NCBI GenBank assembly: GCA_002189105.1
Contig: NIOB01000019.1
Coordinates: 1 to 59,748 of the forward strand
Source of the DNA: Saccharibacillus soli
Lineage (GTDB): Bacteria; Bacillota; Bacilli; Paenibacillales; Paenibacillaceae
Reading direction: 5' to 3'
Length of the DNA stretch: 59,748 nt
Below the pieces are notes generated by a model, which was not told the DNA's origin, ran no database searches, and was given only the letters and a program-made list of their open reading frames with translations. The translations under genes were made by a program, and so were the position numbers. Positions 8,195-20,195 of this stretch are shown here, piece by piece; within the stretch, counting starts at the first letter, position 1, and every line of letters begins with the position of its first letter.

Positions 8195-8980
8195 CTACTC
8201 AGGCAAAAGCTCCCCGTAATCGACATTCCAGAGCGCAAGGCCTTTCCCCACTGCTGTTGGGCCTGCCGCTGCTCGATCACAGGCCAGCAAAATGGTCTTC
8301 ATCTCATCAGGGGTACGCTTGCCTTCTCCCACCTGCAAAAGCGTTCCTGTAATAATGCGAACCATATGCTGCAAGAAGCCTGTACCCGTAAGGAAGATAT
8401 GGATGAATCCCTGATCGGGCGTCCCCGATCGGCAGGTCGTTCGATCCACTTCAATCCAGGCTCCAAGCAAGGTTCGTACGTGATTGGTCTTCTGAGAGTG
8501 TCTGGAGGCGAACGAAGTAAAGTCATAGGTACCAACCAGATGCTGCAGCCCTTCCTGCATTGCCTCAATGTCAAGCTGAGGCGCAGGATGGTGGAACTGC
8601 ATGTGCCGCTGAAACACATCCGGATAGCGATTCGCATTGATCGTATATCGATACGTCTTGCGCTTGGCCGCATGTCTGGAATTAAATTCAAGCGGTACTT
8701 CCCAGGAACGAGTCACGACGATGTCCTGTGGTAATCGGGCGTTTAACGCCAGGGGCCAGCGATCAGCGGGAATCTGCGAAGGAGTATGGAAGTTGAACAC
8801 TTGAGCGTATGCATGCACACCCGCGTCCGTGCGGCCCGAAGCGATGATCTTGGGCTTATCTCCCGTTAAGGCAAAGATAGAAGCTTCCAGCTCATCCTGG
8901 ATTGTATTACCGATAGGCTGCGTCTGAAATCCATTGTAATTCGTGCCGTCATAAGCGACGGTCATACATAAGTTGCGCAA
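8195..8980 (-). CDS. truA: tRNA pseudouridine(38-40) synthase
   Basis: 261 aa. It isomerises U38-U40 in the tRNA anticodon stem. The catalytic Asp is in GRTDAGVHA (Asp52). The start is a TTG at 8980 with GGAGG 7 nt upstream, giving MRNLCMTVAYDG; the next ATG would remove the first beta strand. In B. subtilis ecfA1, ecfA2 and ecfT separate rplQ from truA. Here they are missing and a strong terminator lies upstream. No clear promoter of its own is visible, so expression may depend on read-through. Confidence 0.95.
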   Translation of the reverse strand: MRNLCMTVAYDGTNYNGFQTQPIGNTIQDELEASIFALTGDKPKIIASGRTDAGVHAYAQVFNFHTPSQIPADRWPLALNARLPQDIVVTRSWEVPLEFNSRHAAKRKTYRYTINANRYPDVFQRHMQFHHPAPQLDIEAMQEGLQHLVGTYDFTSFASRHSQKTNHVRTLLGAWIEVDRTTCRSGTPDQGFIHIFLTGTGFLQHMVRIITGTLLQVGEGKRTPDEMKTILLACDRAAAGPTAVGKGLALWNVDYGELLPE

Positions 8981-9043
8981 GGGATCACCTCCATCTCTTC
9001 GTCAGTCTGGTCCAAAACCTGGAATGAATTAGGGCTTGAGTTC

Positions 9044-9091
9044 AAAAAAAAAGAAACGGCTCTGCCGCCTTGGACAGGCGGCATACGTTTC
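9044..9091 (-). terminator. Terminator of the S10-spc-alpha ribosomal operon
   Basis: Minus-strand stem GAAACG / CGTTTC enclosing TGCCGCC / GGCGGCA, followed by nine T residues. It ends transcription after rplQ. Confidence 0.92.
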
Positions 9092-9143
9092 TCGGGAATC
9101 CAATGGGTGAGGTTACCCCCGCCCCGAATCAATCAACCGGCAA

Positions 9144-9509
9144 CTAGGCGCGGTCAACCAGTTCCAGGTAAACCATAGGCGCTGCGTCGCCGCGGCGTGC
9201 TCCCAGTTTCAGGATGCGTGTGTAGCCGCCTGGACGATCCGCGTAGCGCGGTGCCAGATCAGCAAACAGTTTTTGGATTGCGTCTTTTTCACCGTCAACC
9301 GTCTCACGACGAACGTATGCAGCCACTTGGCGGCGTGCATGCAGATCTCCGCGTTTGGAAAGGGTGATCAGTTTTTCGGCGATGGAGCGAGCTTCTTTAG
9401 CTTTCGCTTCCGTCGTTTCGATGCGCTCGTACAAGAACAGGTCGGTTACCAGGTCGCGGAGCAGAGCTTTACGCGCGCTGGAGTTACGTCCCAACTTTTG
9501 GTATGCCAT
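9144..9509 (-). CDS. rplQ: 50S ribosomal protein L17
   Basis: 121 aa, starts [20 protein letters not shown], near the polypeptide exit of the 50S subunit. AGAAGGAGGG precedes the ATG. Last gene of the long ribosomal cluster, 36 nt after rpoA. Confidence 0.97.
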   Translation of the reverse strand: MAYQKLGRNSSARKALLRDLVTDLFLYERIETTEAKAKEARSIAEKLITLSKRGDLHARRQVAAYVRRETVDGEKDAIQKLFADLAPRYADRPGGYTRILKLGARRGDAAPMVYLELVDRA

Positions 9510-9545
9510 CGTTTTCCCTCCTTCTACTTCTATTACTGTTTAGTC

Positions 9546-10490
9546 TTAGTCTTCCTGACGGAGACCCAGACCAAGTTCTTCGAGCTTCTCTTGGACTTCT
9601 TCCAAAGACTTGCGGCCCAGGTTGCGGACTTTCATCATGTCTTCTTCCGATTTCGTAGTCAGCTCTTGTACCGTATTGATACCGGCACGTTTCAGACAGT
9701 TATAGGAACGTACGGAGAGATCGAGTTCTTCGATGGTCATCTCCAACACTTTTTCCTTCTTGTCTTCTTCTTTTTCGACCATGATCTCCGCGTCGCGGGC
9801 TTCGTCAGTGAGACCAACGAAGAGCAGCACGTGCTCGGTCAAAATTTTAGCGCCAAGACTTACCGCTTCTTCTGGACGAATGCTGCCATCAGTCCAGACT
9901 TCCAGGGTCAGCTTGTCGTAGTTTGTGACTTGTCCAACCCGTGTGTTCTCGACCGTGTAGTTGACACGGGAGATTGGGGTGTAGATCGAGTCGATCGGAA
10001 TGACACCGATCGGTTGATCGTCACGTTTGTTCTTGACGGACTGAACGTATCCGCGGCCGCGGCCAGCGAAGATACGAACATGCAGTCTCGATCCCGGTGC
10101 CAGAGTTGCGATATGCAGATCCGGATTCAGGATCTCCACATCGCTATCGGCGCGGATGTCTCCAGCCGTTACCAGGCCTTCGCCTTCCGCGTCGATTTCC
10201 AGTACCTTTTCTTCATCGGAATGAATCTTCAGCGATAGAGCTTTCAGATTCAGAATGATTTCCGTTACGTCTTCCGTAACGCCGGGGATCGTCGAGAATT
10301 CGTGCAGAACGCCGTCAATTTGGACCGAAGTGACTGCCGCGCCCGGAAGCGACGACAGCAGGATGCGACGAAGCGAGTTCCCAAGCGTCGTACCGTATCC
10401 ACGTTCCAGAGGCTCAACGACAAACTTACCGTAAGTGCCTCCGTCATTGATCTCGACGGTCTCGATTTTCGGCTTTTCGATTTCTATCAC
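9546..10490 (-). CDS. rpoA: RNA polymerase subunit alpha
   Basis: 314 aa. The N-terminal dimerisation domain (about 1-230) contains [21 protein letters not shown], quoted in part, the beta/beta' contact region. An acidic linker ([10 protein letters not shown]) leads to the C-terminal domain with helix-hairpin-helix [12 protein letters not shown], which binds UP elements and activators. The start is GTG at 10490 after GAAGGAGGGG. Length is normal for Bacillota. Confidence 0.98.
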   Translation of the reverse strand: MIEIEKPKIETVEINDGGTYGKFVVEPLERGYGTTLGNSLRRILLSSLPGAAVTSVQIDGVLHEFSTIPGVTEDVTEIILNLKALSLKIHSDEEKVLEIDAEGEGLVTAGDIRADSDVEILNPDLHIATLAPGSRLHVRIFAGRGRGYVQSVKNKRDDQPIGVIPIDSIYTPISRVNYTVENTRVGQVTNYDKLTLEVWTDGSIRPEEAVSLGAKILTEHVLLFVGLTDEARDAEIMVEKEEDKKEKVLEMTIEELDLSVRSYNCLKRAGINTVQELTTKSEEDMMKVRNLGRKSLEEVQEKLEELGLGLRQED

Positions 10491-10560
10491 TACAATACCC
10501 CTCCTTCAAAACGTCGCTTCCGTGAAACCAAGCATACTGAACTCACAATGCTCAAGAATA

Positions 10561-10956
10561 CTATACGCGGCGACGCTTAGGAGGACGGCATCCGTTGTGA
10601 GGAACCGGTGTTACGTCCTTAATCAGGTTGATTTCCAGACCAGTTGCTTGCAGCGAGCGGATAGCCGCTTCACGGCCTGCGCCAGGACCTTTAACCATAA
10701 CTTCAACGGTTTTCAGACCGTGCTCCATTGCAGCTTTAGCAGCTGTTTCGGCAGCCAGCTGAGCAGCGAATGGAGTCGATTTACGGGAACCTCTGAAACC
10801 GAGACCGCCCGAGCTTGCCCAGGAGATCGCGTTTCCGTGCGGATCCGTAATCGTTACAATCGTATTGTTAAACGTGGAACGAATGTGTGCCACGCCGGAT
10901 TCGATATTTTTACGGTCGCGACGTTTCGTACGTACGACTTTTTTCGGTTTAGCCAT
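10561..10956 (-). CDS. rpsK: 30S ribosomal protein S11
   Basis: 131 aa, platform protein of the 30S subunit. Contains [18 protein letters not shown] and ends [10 protein letters not shown]. It lies 19 nt after rpsM and upstream of rpoA, the classic alpha-operon order. Confidence 0.97.
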   Translation of the reverse strand: MAKPKKVVRTKRRDRKNIESGVAHIRSTFNNTIVTITDPHGNAISWASSGGLGFRGSRKSTPFAAQLAAETAAKAAMEHGLKTVEVMVKGPGAGREAAIRSLQATGLEINLIKDVTPVPHNGCRPPKRRRV

Positions 10957-10975
10957 TGTCAGTTATCCCCCTTTC

Positions 10976-11344
10976 TTACTTCTTCTTGTTCGCTACAGTA
11001 CGACGAGGACCTTTACGAGTACGAGCATTCGTCTTCGTACGTTGTCCACGTACCGGCAATCCACGACGATGACGGATACCGCGATAAGATCCGATCTCGA
11101 TCAGACGTTTGATGTTCAGAGATACTTCACGACGCAGGTCGCCCTCTACTTTTACATTAGCGTCAATCGTTTCACGCAGCTTGCTTACCTCATCCTCAGT
11201 CAGATCGCGAACACGAGTGTCCGGGCTGATTCCTGTTTGGCTCAGGAGTTTTTGGGAAGTTGTTTTACCAATCCCGAAGATATAAGTCAAGGCGATCTCA
11301 ACGCGTTTGTCACGTGGTAAGTCTACACCAGCAATACGAGCCAT
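10976..11344 (-). CDS. rpsM: 30S ribosomal protein S13
   Basis: 122 aa, [20 protein letters not shown] start and basic [18 protein letters not shown] end, which contacts P-site tRNA and the subunit bridge. Followed by rpsK with 19 nt spacing. Confidence 0.97.
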   Translation of the reverse strand: MARIAGVDLPRDKRVEIALTYIFGIGKTTSQKLLSQTGISPDTRVRDLTEDEVSKLRETIDANVKVEGDLRREVSLNIKRLIEIGSYRGIRHRRGLPVRGQRTKTNARTRKGPRRTVANKKK

Positions 11345-11365
11345 TACGCTACACCCCCTTCTAAA

Positions 11366-11805
<440 letters not shown>

Positions 11806-11807
11806 AA

Positions 11808-12116
11808 TCATTCTCCTTTCTGCTTAACATACTGTGCGTCGGATTCCATAAACACATTCACTGCATGACGCAGCTTCGCGTTCGTAACCCTGCCGCTCTC
11901 CTGCAAACTGTTTACGACTTCGCTGCTGATCGCCGTCTGGGGCTCAAGGTGCAGTGGATTTTTCCGCTTAGGACGATCAAACTTTCGTTTGCTGCCATCC
12001 GCGATCCAAATGCCTTGTTCCTCATCGAGCTTTACGATTACCGCCGCCTGACCGGCATCGCGGCCCTTTCGGATCTTCACGAGTTGACCGATCTGCAGGG
12101 GATGTTCCTTTTTCAA
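11808..12116 (-). CDS. KOW-domain RNA-binding protein (YbzG/L14e-like)
   Basis: About 102 aa with an N-terminal KOW motif ([20 protein letters not shown]). The map-KOW-infA order matches B. subtilis ybzG, annotated as ribosomal L14e-like; its role is not well defined. Two starts are possible. A GTG at 12125 abuts the map stop codon with a poor ribosome binding site. A TTG at 12116 has AGGTG 6 nt upstream and is preferred. Transcription with map and infA suggests a ribosome-associated role (inference). Confidence 0.8.
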   Translation of the reverse strand: MKKEHPLQIGQLVKIRKGRDAGQAAVIVKLDEEQGIWIADGSKRKFDRPKRKNPLHLEPQTAISSEVVNSLQESGRVTNAKLRHAVNVFMESDAQYVKQKGE

Positions 12117-12125
12117 GTGTATCAC

Positions 12126-12878
12126 CTACGCGCTCAATTTTGTGAAAATTTCCAATCCGTCTTTCGTAACCGCCACTGTATGTTCAAAGTGAGCACACAG
12201 TGAGCCGTCCACCGTTACGACGGTCCATTTGTCCTCCAGCGTCCGAACTTGTCTTCCGCCGAGGTTAACCATCGGTTCGATGGCAAGCACCATGCCTGGC
12301 TTGAGCAGCGGACCGCGATCTTGAATGCCGTAGTTCGGAATCTGAGGATCTTCATGCAGATCCTGACCGATGCCGTGACCGACATATTCCCGAACGACCG
12401 ACATCCCTGACTCTTCGATATATCGCTGAATCGCATGCGAAATGGTAAACAGACGCACATCCGGCTTCACAAGAGCCAGTCCTGCGTACAGGGAGCCTTC
12501 CGTAACGTCCAGCAGACGCTGGGCCTCATTAGAAATGCGCCCTACCGGGTAAGTCCAGGCAGAGTCGCCATGGTAACCGCGATATTGAGCGCCGATATCG
12601 AGTGTGACGATATCGCCTTCCCGAAGCTTTCGCTCGCTGGGGAATCCGTGAACCAGCTGGTCGTTGACCGACGCACAGATGCTGGCCGGAAAACCATTAT
12701 AGCCTTTGAAAGACGGCACCGCATCCTGGCTGCGGATGGTCGCCTCGGCAATGGCATCAAGCTCGGCAGTTGTAATGCCAGGTTCGATGACTTTTGCCAA
12801 CGCGCGGTGAGTCTCAGCCACAATCCGTCCCGCTTCTCTCATAAAGCCGAGCTCCGTTTCGGACTTGCAAATGATCAT
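12126..12878 (-). CDS. map: Methionine aminopeptidase type I
   Basis: 250 aa. It removes the initiator Met from nascent proteins. The dinuclear metal ligands are visible: Asp residues in [16 protein letters not shown], His in [11 protein letters not shown], Glu in AIEPMVNLG and Glu in FEHTVAVT. It lies 5 nt after adk. Confidence 0.97.
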   Translation of the reverse strand: MIICKSETELGFMREAGRIVAETHRALAKVIEPGITTAELDAIAEATIRSQDAVPSFKGYNGFPASICASVNDQLVHGFPSERKLREGDIVTLDIGAQYRGYHGDSAWTYPVGRISNEAQRLLDVTEGSLYAGLALVKPDVRLFTISHAIQRYIEESGMSVVREYVGHGIGQDLHEDPQIPNYGIQDRGPLLKPGMVLAIEPMVNLGGRQVRTLEDKWTVVTVDGSLCAHFEHTVAVTKDGLEIFTKLSA

Positions 12879-12883
12879 TACAG

Positions 12884-13549
<666 letters not shown>

Positions 13550-13617
13550 TTACCCATGCCTAACAGCACAAAAGGCGCCGGGCGAGCGCATGGAGTCGGA
13601 CCCGTCCGGAACCTGAG

Positions 13618-14916
13618 CTATTTATTGATAAAACCTTTATAGTGCCGTTTAATCAGCTGACTTTCGATCGTTTTCATCGTATCCAAGGCAACCCCGACGA
13701 CGATCAGCAGCGACGTGCCACCGATTTGCACCGACTGAGGGAGACCAGAAAGCGAACCAAATGCGATCGGCAAGAGCGAAATTACGGTCAAGAAGAGTGC
13801 GCCAGTAACGGTCAACCGGGACATCACGCGAGTGATGTACTTCTCGGTTGCTTTACCTGGACGAACTCCAGGGATGTAACCGCCATTTTTCTTCATGTTC
13901 TCCGCCATCTGCTGCGGATTAATCTGCACGAAGGTGTAGAAGAACGTGAAGCCGATAATCATGATCGCGTAGAGCACCATGCCAAGCGGCTTGCTATAGT
14001 TCAGGTTTTGCTGCACCCATTGTGCCCACTGATGCGTGGACCAGAAGTTTGCAAGAATAACCGGAAACTGCAGCAGAGACACAGCAAAGATTACCGGAAT
14101 GACACCTGCCGCATTAACTTTCAGCGGAATGTGCGTATTTTGACCGCCGTACATTTTATTGCCGACTACCCGCTTCGCATATTGAACCGGAACTTTCCGG
14201 ATCCCCTGCTGAATAAAGATAACACCGACAATAATCAGGATCAAGACAAGCGCGATAATCACAGTCTTCATCACATTAAGGAACGTTTGACCGTCCACGA
14301 TGAAGTCGGATTGTGCAGTTGTCGCAATGTAACCTGGAATGTTAGCGACGATCCCGGCAAAGATAAGAATTGAGATTCCGTTGCCAATGCCCTTTTCTGT
14401 GATCTGCTCACCCATCCACATCAGGAGGGAAGTACCCGCAGTCAGGACAATCGCAATCAGAATGTAATCGACGATCGTAGCGTTCGGGATCATCTCCGAA
14501 TTATAAATCCGGTTGAAACCGATCGCTGTAGCGAACGCCTGGATCAAACCCAGAACAATGGTACCGTATCGGGTAACTTGCGCCAGCTTTTTCTTGCCGT
14601 GTTCCCCTTGTTTCGACCATTCGGTGAACTTAGGGATGACATCCATCGACAGCAGCTGTACGATGATCGATGCCGTAACGTAAGGGTAAATGCTAAGCGC
14701 GAAGATCGAGAACTGTTTGAGCGCTCCTCCAGAGAAGGTGTTCAACAGGCCCATCAGTTGGCTACCGGCCTCGTTGGCCGATTCAAGCACGTCCGTGTTA
14801 ACACCCGGAACCGGGATGAACGTACCAATACGGTAGATGATCAGGACCAGCAGCGTAAACAAGATCCGTTTACGGAGGTCATCGACCTTCCATATATTCT
14901 TCAGGGTGTTGAACAT
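13618..14916 (-). CDS. secY: Sec translocon subunit SecY
   Basis: 432 aa, ten-helix membrane channel for protein export and insertion. It starts [20 protein letters not shown]; helix 2 contains the plug region, and the cytoplasmic loops near SVQY/VPVQYAKRV are conserved. Its ATG overlaps the rplO stop by 1 nt (TAATG), so translation is probably coupled. The SecE partner gene is also in the window. Confidence 0.98.
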   Translation of the reverse strand: MFNTLKNIWKVDDLRKRILFTLLVLIIYRIGTFIPVPGVNTDVLESANEAGSQLMGLLNTFSGGALKQFSIFALSIYPYVTASIIVQLLSMDVIPKFTEWSKQGEHGKKKLAQVTRYGTIVLGLIQAFATAIGFNRIYNSEMIPNATIVDYILIAIVLTAGTSLLMWMGEQITEKGIGNGISILIFAGIVANIPGYIATTAQSDFIVDGQTFLNVMKTVIIALVLILIIVGVIFIQQGIRKVPVQYAKRVVGNKMYGGQNTHIPLKVNAAGVIPVIFAVSLLQFPVILANFWSTHQWAQWVQQNLNYSKPLGMVLYAIMIIGFTFFYTFVQINPQQMAENMKKNGGYIPGVRPGKATEKYITRVMSRLTVTGALFLTVISLLPIAFGSLSGLPQSVQIGGTSLLIVVGVALDTMKTIESQLIKRHYKGFINK

Positions 14917-15356
14917 TAGATCACCTCGGTTTTACCGCCGGCAGCCTCGATTTTCTCCACCGCAGATTGAGAGAACTTGTTTGCTTTGACAGTCAACTTC
15001 ACCGTCACATCGCCATTACCAAGGACCTTAATGCCACTCTTGGCATCTTTGATGATCCCTTGTTCCTTCAGCAGCTCAGGAGTGACTTCAGTGTTTTCTG
15101 CAAAGTTGTTCAGTTCTTCGATGTTCACGATGGCATATTCTTTACGGGTCGGATTAACAAATCCGCGTTTTGGCAAGCGACGATACAGTGGGTTCTGACC
15201 GCCTTCAAAGCCTGGACGAACACCGCCGCCGGAACGAGAATTTTGGCCTTTATGACCGCGTCCGGCTGTTTTACCCGTACCGCTACTCGTACCGCGACCG
15301 ATGCGCTTGCGCTCTTTAGTCGAACCCGGAGCTGGAGAAAGCTCATGTAACTTCAT
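14916..15356 (-). CDS. rplO: 50S ribosomal protein L15
   Basis: 146 aa, [20 protein letters not shown] with the glycine-rich [17 protein letters not shown] stretch. The ATG at 15356 follows AAGGAGG. An in-frame GTG four codons upstream is too close to the Shine-Dalgarno and not conserved. Confidence 0.96.
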   Translation of the reverse strand: MKLHELSPAPGSTKERKRIGRGTSSGTGKTAGRGHKGQNSRSGGGVRPGFEGGQNPLYRRLPKRGFVNPTRKEYAIVNIEELNNFAENTEVTPELLKEQGIIKDAKSGIKVLGNGDVTVKLTVKANKFSQSAVEKIEAAGGKTEVI

Positions 15357-15414
15357 CGTTCGTTGCACCTCCTTGATTCATTCTATTGATTCGCTTCTCA
15401 CGAAGCGATTGAAA

Positions 15415-15600
15415 TTAAGCTTCGATTTCTTTTACGGAAACCAGGTGCTTAACTTGGTTTACCATACCGCGAATCGCAGCGTTGTCGTCTTGTACAACGA
15501 CTTGGTTCGTTTTACGCAGTCCCAGCGTGTTTACGGTCGTGCGTTGGTTTTTCGGACGTCCGATCAGGCTGCGTACGAGGGTGATTTCCAATTTAGCCAT
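15415..15600 (-). CDS. rpmD: 50S ribosomal protein L30
   Basis: 61 aa, [20 protein letters not shown], the compact form without N-terminal extension. It lies between rpsE and rplO, 13 nt after rpsE. Confidence 0.96.
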   Translation of the reverse strand: MAKLEITLVRSLIGRPKNQRTTVNTLGLRKTNQVVVQDDNAAIRGMVNQVKHLVSVKEIEA

Positions 15601-15613
15601 TGCTTTTCCCTCC

Positions 15614-16114
15614 TTAGCCTCTCAGTTCTTCGACGGATTTACCGCGAAGCTTAGCCACATCTTCGGCACGCTTCAAACGGGACAATCCTTCCAACGTCGC
15701 GTTGACCATGTTCATGGAGTTCGAAGAACCCAGGGATTTTGTCAAAATGTCGCCTACGCCTGCAAGTTCCAGTACTGCACGTACCGGACCGCCGGCGATA
15801 ACGCCTGTACCTTCGGAAGCTGGTTTCAGCAGTACGCTGCCGGCTCCGAATTTACCTGTGATCGGGTGAGTGATCGTTGTTCCTACGAGTGGAACATGGA
15901 TCATGTTTTTCTTCGCATCTTCGATGCCTTTGCGGATCGCATCCGGAACTTCTCCGGCTTTACCGATGCCCGCACCGACGTTACCTTGTCCGTCGCCCAC
16001 GACAACCAGTGCGCTGAAGCTGAAACGGCGTCCGCCCTTTACAACTTTAGCTACGCGGTTGATGTGTACAACGCGTTCCGTCAGTTCTCCTACAGTGCTC
16101 ATATCTACACGCAA
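15614..16114 (-). CDS. rpsE: 30S ribosomal protein S5
   Basis: 166 aa with a double-stranded-RNA-binding-type N-terminal half ([18 protein letters not shown]) and the S5 C-terminal fold. It affects decoding fidelity and, with spectinomycin-site residues, the 30S neck. The start is TTG at 16114, 8 nt after AAAAGGAGG; the ATG four codons later is too far from this site. Confidence 0.95.
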   Translation of the reverse strand: MRVDMSTVGELTERVVHINRVAKVVKGGRRFSFSALVVVGDGQGNVGAGIGKAGEVPDAIRKGIEDAKKNMIHVPLVGTTITHPITGKFGAGSVLLKPASEGTGVIAGGPVRAVLELAGVGDILTKSLGSSNSMNMVNATLEGLSRLKRAEDVAKLRGKSVEELRG

Positions 16115-16140
16115 GTCGTTAACCTCCTTTTGTCTCGGTA

Positions 16141-16509
16141 TTAGAATTCCAGTCCGGCTTCACGGGCTGCATCAGCCAGTGCTTGAATCCGTCCGTGGTA
16201 GAGGTATCCTCCGCGGTCGAATACGACTGCAGTGTAACCTTTTTCCTTGGCACGGTTTGCAACCAGCGTACCTACTTTCGTAGCCGCTTCAACGTTGCCG
16301 CCGTTTGTGATTTCGCTCTTCAGCTCTTTGTCCATGGTCGAAGCGGAAACGATAGTTACACCGTTTACGTCGTCGATCAGTTGGGCATAGATGTGCTTTT
16401 CCGAACGATATACGTTCAGACGAGGACGCTCAACCGTACCTTGAATTTTCTTGCGCACGCGCAAGTGTCTCTTCAAGCGAGCTTTATTTTTATCACCTTT
16501 GGTAATCAT
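16141..16509 (-). CDS. rplR: 50S ribosomal protein L18
   Basis: 122 aa, [20 protein letters not shown], binds 5S rRNA with L5 and L25. The ATG at 16509 is chosen over an in-frame GTG at 16521 that sits inside the Shine-Dalgarno. It ends with the conserved AREAGLEF. Confidence 0.96.
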   Translation of the reverse strand: MITKGDKNKARLKRHLRVRKKIQGTVERPRLNVYRSEKHIYAQLIDDVNGVTIVSASTMDKELKSEITNGGNVEAATKVGTLVANRAKEKGYTAVVFDRGGYLYHGRIQALADAAREAGLEF

Positions 16510-16587
16510 GAGTACTTTCACTCCTTCCCATCTGCTTATTAAGCAGCTTCACATGTGCAAGCTAAGGGTAATGCGAAGGAAAGCGGC

Positions 16588-17130
16588 TTATTTCTTCTTG
16601 CCAGCTTTACCTTCTTTACGGATGATGCGTTCGCCTTCGTACTTGATACCTTTACCTTTATACGGCTCAGGCTCACGTACCGAACGGATTTGAGCAGCAT
16701 AGGCACCTACGCGCTCTTTATCGATTCCGCGAACGATGATTTTCGTGTTTGAAGGAACTTCAAACTCGATACCCGCTTCCGGTGTGATTTCAACCGGGTG
16801 GGAGTAACCTACGTTCAGGACGATCTTGTCTCCCGATTTGCTGGCACGGTATCCGACCCCGACCAGTTCCAGAGACTTGGAGAAGCCATCCGTTACACCA
16901 CTTACCATGTTGTTGACAACGCTGCGCGTCGTGCCGTGAAGGGAACGATGCTCTTTGTTATCGGAAGGGCGTTCTACCGTGATTGTATTACCTTCCACCG
17001 TTACTTTCATATCTCTATGAAGTTCACGAGTGAGTGTACCTTTAGGGCCTTTGACAGTAATCGCTGTGTTGTTCAGCGTGACTTCAACGCCGCCTGGTAC
17101 TTCGATTGGTTTGCGACCAATACGCGACAT
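16588..17130 (-). CDS. rplF: 50S ribosomal protein L6
   Basis: 180 aa, two repeated alpha/beta domains, starting [20 protein letters not shown] and ending in a lysine-rich tail. It sits near the factor-binding site of the 50S subunit. 31 nt after rpsH. Confidence 0.97.
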   Translation of the reverse strand: MSRIGRKPIEVPGGVEVTLNNTAITVKGPKGTLTRELHRDMKVTVEGNTITVERPSDNKEHRSLHGTTRSVVNNMVSGVTDGFSKSLELVGVGYRASKSGDKIVLNVGYSHPVEITPEAGIEFEVPSNTKIIVRGIDKERVGAYAAQIRSVREPEPYKGKGIKYEGERIIRKEGKAGKKK

Positions 17131-17161
17131 ATGTGTTGCACCTCCTTGTGTTCTGACGTGA

Positions 17162-17560
17162 TTACCAAACGTAGCAGATTACTTCGCCGCCAGCTTTCGC
17201 TTGACGAGCTTCTTTGTCGGTCATAACTCCCTTGGACGTGGAGATGATCGCAATACCCAGGCCGCCCAGTACGCGAGGAACTTCGTTGCTCTTCGTGTAC
17301 ACGCGCAGACCCGGCTTACTGATTCTTTTCAGACCAGTAATAACGCGCTCATTGTTTTGTCCATATTTCAGGAAGATACGGATGATGCCTTGCTTGTTAT
17401 CCTGTACGAATTCCGCGTCGCGGATAAAACCTTCGCGCTTCAGGATCTCAGCAATTTGCTTTTTCATCGCGGAAGCCGGCATTTCGACTTTCTCGTGACG
17501 AACCACGTTCGCGTTGCGAATACGTGTAAGCATATCTGCAATCGGATCGGACATAGTCAT
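17162..17560 (-). CDS. rpsH: 30S ribosomal protein S8
   Basis: 132 aa, [20 protein letters not shown], ending GGEVICYVW. It binds the central domain of 16S rRNA and in E. coli also represses the spc operon. AGGAGG lies 10 nt before the ATG. Confidence 0.97.
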   Translation of the reverse strand: MTMSDPIADMLTRIRNANVVRHEKVEMPASAMKKQIAEILKREGFIRDAEFVQDNKQGIIRIFLKYGQNNERVITGLKRISKPGLRVYTKSNEVPRVLGGLGIAIISTSKGVMTDKEARQAKAGGEVICYVW

Positions 17561-17593
17561 AGTGTGTGAACCTCCTTCCTTGTTATGCGGTAA

Positions 17594-17779
17594 TTACCAG
17601 CTTGCTTTTTTCACGCCAGGGATCTGGCCTTTATAAGCCAATTCGCGGAAGCAAATACGGCAGATTTTGTACTTTTGCAGAACCGAGTGTGGACGACCGC
17701 AACGCTCGCAGCGCGTGTATGCACGCACTTTGAATTTTGGTGTACGTTGCTGTTTAACCTTCATCGAAGTTTTTGCCAC
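17594..17779 (-). CDS. rpsZ: 30S ribosomal protein S14, zinc-binding type Z
   Basis: 61 aa with CERC ... CRIC, the four-Cys zinc ribbon of short S14. The start is GTG at 17779 ([18 protein letters not shown] follows) with AGGAGG 12 nt upstream. Only the zinc form is present here; a zinc-free paralogue, if any, lies elsewhere. Confidence 0.95.
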   Translation of the reverse strand: MAKTSMKVKQQRTPKFKVRAYTRCERCGRPHSVLQKYKICRICFRELAYKGQIPGVKKASW

Positions 17780-17851
17780 TTTAGCCTGACACCTCCTGGA
17801 TAGTTTCGGAAGAACAGGGTCATAGATCATGGCCCTAGATACTGGCCGATA

Positions 17852-18394
17852 TTATTTTGCGAAAGGCATTCCGAGACCCGTGAGCAGTTCACGAGCTTCT
17901 TCGTCACTCTTCGCTGTAGTTACGATAACGATATCCATACCGCGGACTTTGTCCACTTGATCGTATTGGATTTCAGGGAAGATCAGCTGTTCTTTCAGAC
18001 CCAGTGTGTAGTTACCGCGGCCGTCGAAGGCTTTGTTCGATACACCTTGGAAGTCACGTACGCGTGGAAGCGCTACGTTGAACAGTTTGTCGAGGAACTG
18101 GTACATGCGCTCGCCGCGCAGGGTTACCTTCGTTCCGATCGGCATGTTCTCACGCAGTTTGAAACCTGCGATCGATTTTTTGGCACGAGTGATAACTGGT
18201 TTTTGACCAGCAATTTGCTCGAGCTCGGCTACTGCTGTGTCGAGAACTTTCGAGTTGGATACGGCTTCGCCGACACCCATGTTGATGACAACCTTCTCCA
18301 GTTTCGGCACTTGCATAACCGACGTATAGTTGAACTTCTGCATCAGAGCAGGAGTACTTTCGTTCAAATAACGTTCTTTAAGTCTTGTTACCAT
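17852..18394 (-). CDS. rplE: 50S ribosomal protein L5
   Basis: 180 aa, [20 protein letters not shown]. It binds 5S rRNA and contacts P-site tRNA in the central protuberance. AAAGGAGG lies 10 nt upstream. Confidence 0.97.
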   Translation of the reverse strand: MVTRLKERYLNESTPALMQKFNYTSVMQVPKLEKVVINMGVGEAVSNSKVLDTAVAELEQIAGQKPVITRAKKSIAGFKLRENMPIGTKVTLRGERMYQFLDKLFNVALPRVRDFQGVSNKAFDGRGNYTLGLKEQLIFPEIQYDQVDKVRGMDIVIVTTAKSDEEARELLTGLGMPFAK

Positions 18395-18426
18395 GAAGGA
18401 TGGGCCTCCTTTCCGTAAAGATGGGA

Positions 18427-18783
18427 TTATTCGATAACTTCTCCGGAACGTTTCGCAACGCGCACTTTTTTGCCGTTGTCCAGCGTTTTGTAACCAACAC
18501 GGGTTACTTTACCGCCGTCTTTCGGGTCAACGTGCATCACGTTGGACACGTGGATCGAAGCTTCTTGTTCAACGATTCCGCCTTGTGGGTTCGCTTGGCT
18601 TGGCTTTTGGTGTTTTTTCACCATGTTCACGCCTTCGACCAACACACGGTTTTCACGAGGGTAAGCTGCGATTACGCGGCCTTTTTTGCCTTTGTCTTTA
18701 CCAGTGATTACGATAACGACATCGTCTTTTTTCACGTGAAGTTTGTTGTTGTGGGATTCCAGAACCTTTTTCACTCTTGCCAT
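18427..18783 (-). CDS. rplX: 50S ribosomal protein L24
   Basis: 118 aa, [20 protein letters not shown] with a KOW motif ([16 protein letters not shown]). Assembly-initiator protein of the 50S subunit. The ATG at 18783 is 8 nt after AGGAGG; an upstream in-frame GTG overlaps that site. Confidence 0.97.
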   Translation of the reverse strand: MARVKKVLESHNNKLHVKKDDVVIVITGKDKGKKGRVIAAYPRENRVLVEGVNMVKKHQKPSQANPQGGIVEQEASIHVSNVMHVDPKDGGKVTRVGYKTLDNGKKVRVAKRSGEVIE

Positions 18784-18842
18784 CAGGTACACCTCCTATG
18801 ACTTACCGGCCGGCAGCCGACAAGAAAATCGTGCATGCTATA

Positions 18843-19211
18843 TTAGATAACTTCCGGTGCCAAGGAAACGATTTTCATGAAGTCCTTGTCACGAAGTTCA
18901 CGGGCAACTGGTCCAAAGATACGCGTACCACGCGGGCTGCGATCTTCTTTTACCACTACCGCTGCGTTTTCGTCGAATGCGATGTAAGAACCGTCTTTAC
19001 GACGTACCGAACGCTTCGTACGAACAACTACCGCTTTAACTACGTCGCCTTTTTTGACAACGCCCCCTGGTGTTGCTTGTTTTACCGAGCAAACGATCAG
19101 GTCACCGATGTTAGCTGTACGACGTCCCGTACCGCCGAGCACGCGGATGCACATCAGTTCCTTCGCACCGGAGTTATCGGCTACAGCCAAACGTGTAAAT
19201 GGTTGAATCAT
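18843..19211 (-). CDS. rplN: 50S ribosomal protein L14
   Basis: 122 aa, [20 protein letters not shown] and [11 protein letters not shown]. It forms part of the inter-subunit bridge near the sarcin-ricin loop. Usual position between rpsQ and rplX. Confidence 0.97.
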   Translation of the reverse strand: MIQPFTRLAVADNSGAKELMCIRVLGGTGRRTANIGDLIVCSVKQATPGGVVKKGDVVKAVVVRTKRSVRRKDGSYIAFDENAAVVVKEDRSPRGTRIFGPVARELRDKDFMKIVSLAPEVI

Positions 19212-19249
19212 TATGAATGTCCTCCTTTCGGACGAGCTTTATCGTTCAA

Positions 19250-19516
19250 TTAGATGATAATCGCTTTTTCAGTGACTGCTGCCAGTCTCCAGCGCTTGTC
19301 TTTGGACAGCGGACGAGTTTCAACGATTCTTACTACATCGCCGATCTTCGCTTCGTTGTTTTCGTCATGCGCTTTGAATTTCTTTGTGGACTTGATGCGT
19401 TTATGATACAGATCATGTTTTTTGTAAGTTTCTACAGCAACAACGATCGTTTTGTCCATTTTATCGCTCACGACTTTACCTACCAGCACTTTACGCGAGT
19501 TGCGTTGTTCGGTCAT
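19250..19516 (-). CDS. rpsQ: 30S ribosomal protein S17
   Basis: 88 aa OB-fold protein, [20 protein letters not shown], with [18 protein letters not shown]. Early 30S assembly protein that binds 16S helix 11. Confidence 0.97.
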   Translation of the reverse strand: MTEQRNSRKVLVGKVVSDKMDKTIVVAVETYKKHDLYHKRIKSTKKFKAHDENNEAKIGDVVRIVETRPLSKDKRWRLAAVTEKAIII

Positions 19517-19568
19517 GGTTAGCCTCCTTCCTGAATATCGGGTTACATACCCGGAGGATCATAAGGAA

Positions 19569-19769
19569 TTAAGAAGTAATTCCAAGTTCTCTTTGACGCA
19601 GAACTGTCTTAGCGCGAGCGATTTCCTTGCGGACTACGCTGATGCGCGTTGGGTTATCAAGCTGACCGGTAGCGAGCTGAAAGCGCAGATTAAAGAGTTC
19701 TTCTTTAAATCCGGAGACCTTCTGTTCGATTTCGGCAGTAGTCAGGTCACGCAGTTCCTTAGCCTTCAT
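19569..19769 (-). CDS. rpmC: 50S ribosomal protein L29
   Basis: 66 aa, helical, [20 protein letters not shown], at the exit tunnel near the SRP and trigger-factor docking site. The start ATG at 19769 lies inside the end of rplP, so the genes overlap by 11 nt and are probably translationally coupled. AGGTGG, within rplP, serves as ribosome binding site. Confidence 0.96.
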   Translation of the reverse strand: MKAKELRDLTTAEIEQKVSGFKEELFNLRFQLATGQLDNPTRISVVRKEIARAKTVLRQRELGITS

Positions 19770-20193
19770 TTGCTTCACCACCTAATTCTTCACGTTTCAC
19801 AAACTTAGTTTTGACAGGCAGTTTGTGAGCAGCAAGGCGCATCGCTTCACGAGCGATTTCTTCCGATACACCGGCAAGTTCGAACATGATCTTGCCCGGT
19901 TTTACGACTGCTACCCATTTCTCAACGTTACCTTTACCGCTACCCATCCGAACCTCGAGAGGCTTTTGAGTGATCGGCTTGTCAGGGAAAATCTTGATCC
20001 AAACTTTACCGCCCCGTTTGATGTAACGGGTCATGGCGATACGTGCTGCTTCGATCTGACGGTTCGTGATCCACGAAGGTTCAGTCGCTTGCAGGCCGAA
20101 TTCGCCGAAGTTCAATTCAGTACCGCCTTTAGCACGACCGGCCATGCTGCCGCGTTGCTGTTTACGGTGTTTTACACGTTTAGGTACCAACAT
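19759..20193 (-). CDS. rplP: 50S ribosomal protein L16
   Basis: 144 aa, [20 protein letters not shown]. It organises the A-site tRNA region of the 50S subunit. The C terminus overlaps the start of rpmC; the start follows rpsC by 2 nt. Confidence 0.97.
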   Translation of the reverse strand: MLVPKRVKHRKQQRGSMAGRAKGGTELNFGEFGLQATEPSWITNRQIEAARIAMTRYIKRGGKVWIKIFPDKPITQKPLEVRMGSGKGNVEKWVAVVKPGKIMFELAGVSEEIAREAMRLAAHKLPVKTKFVKREELGGEANEG

Positions 20194-20195
20194 GA

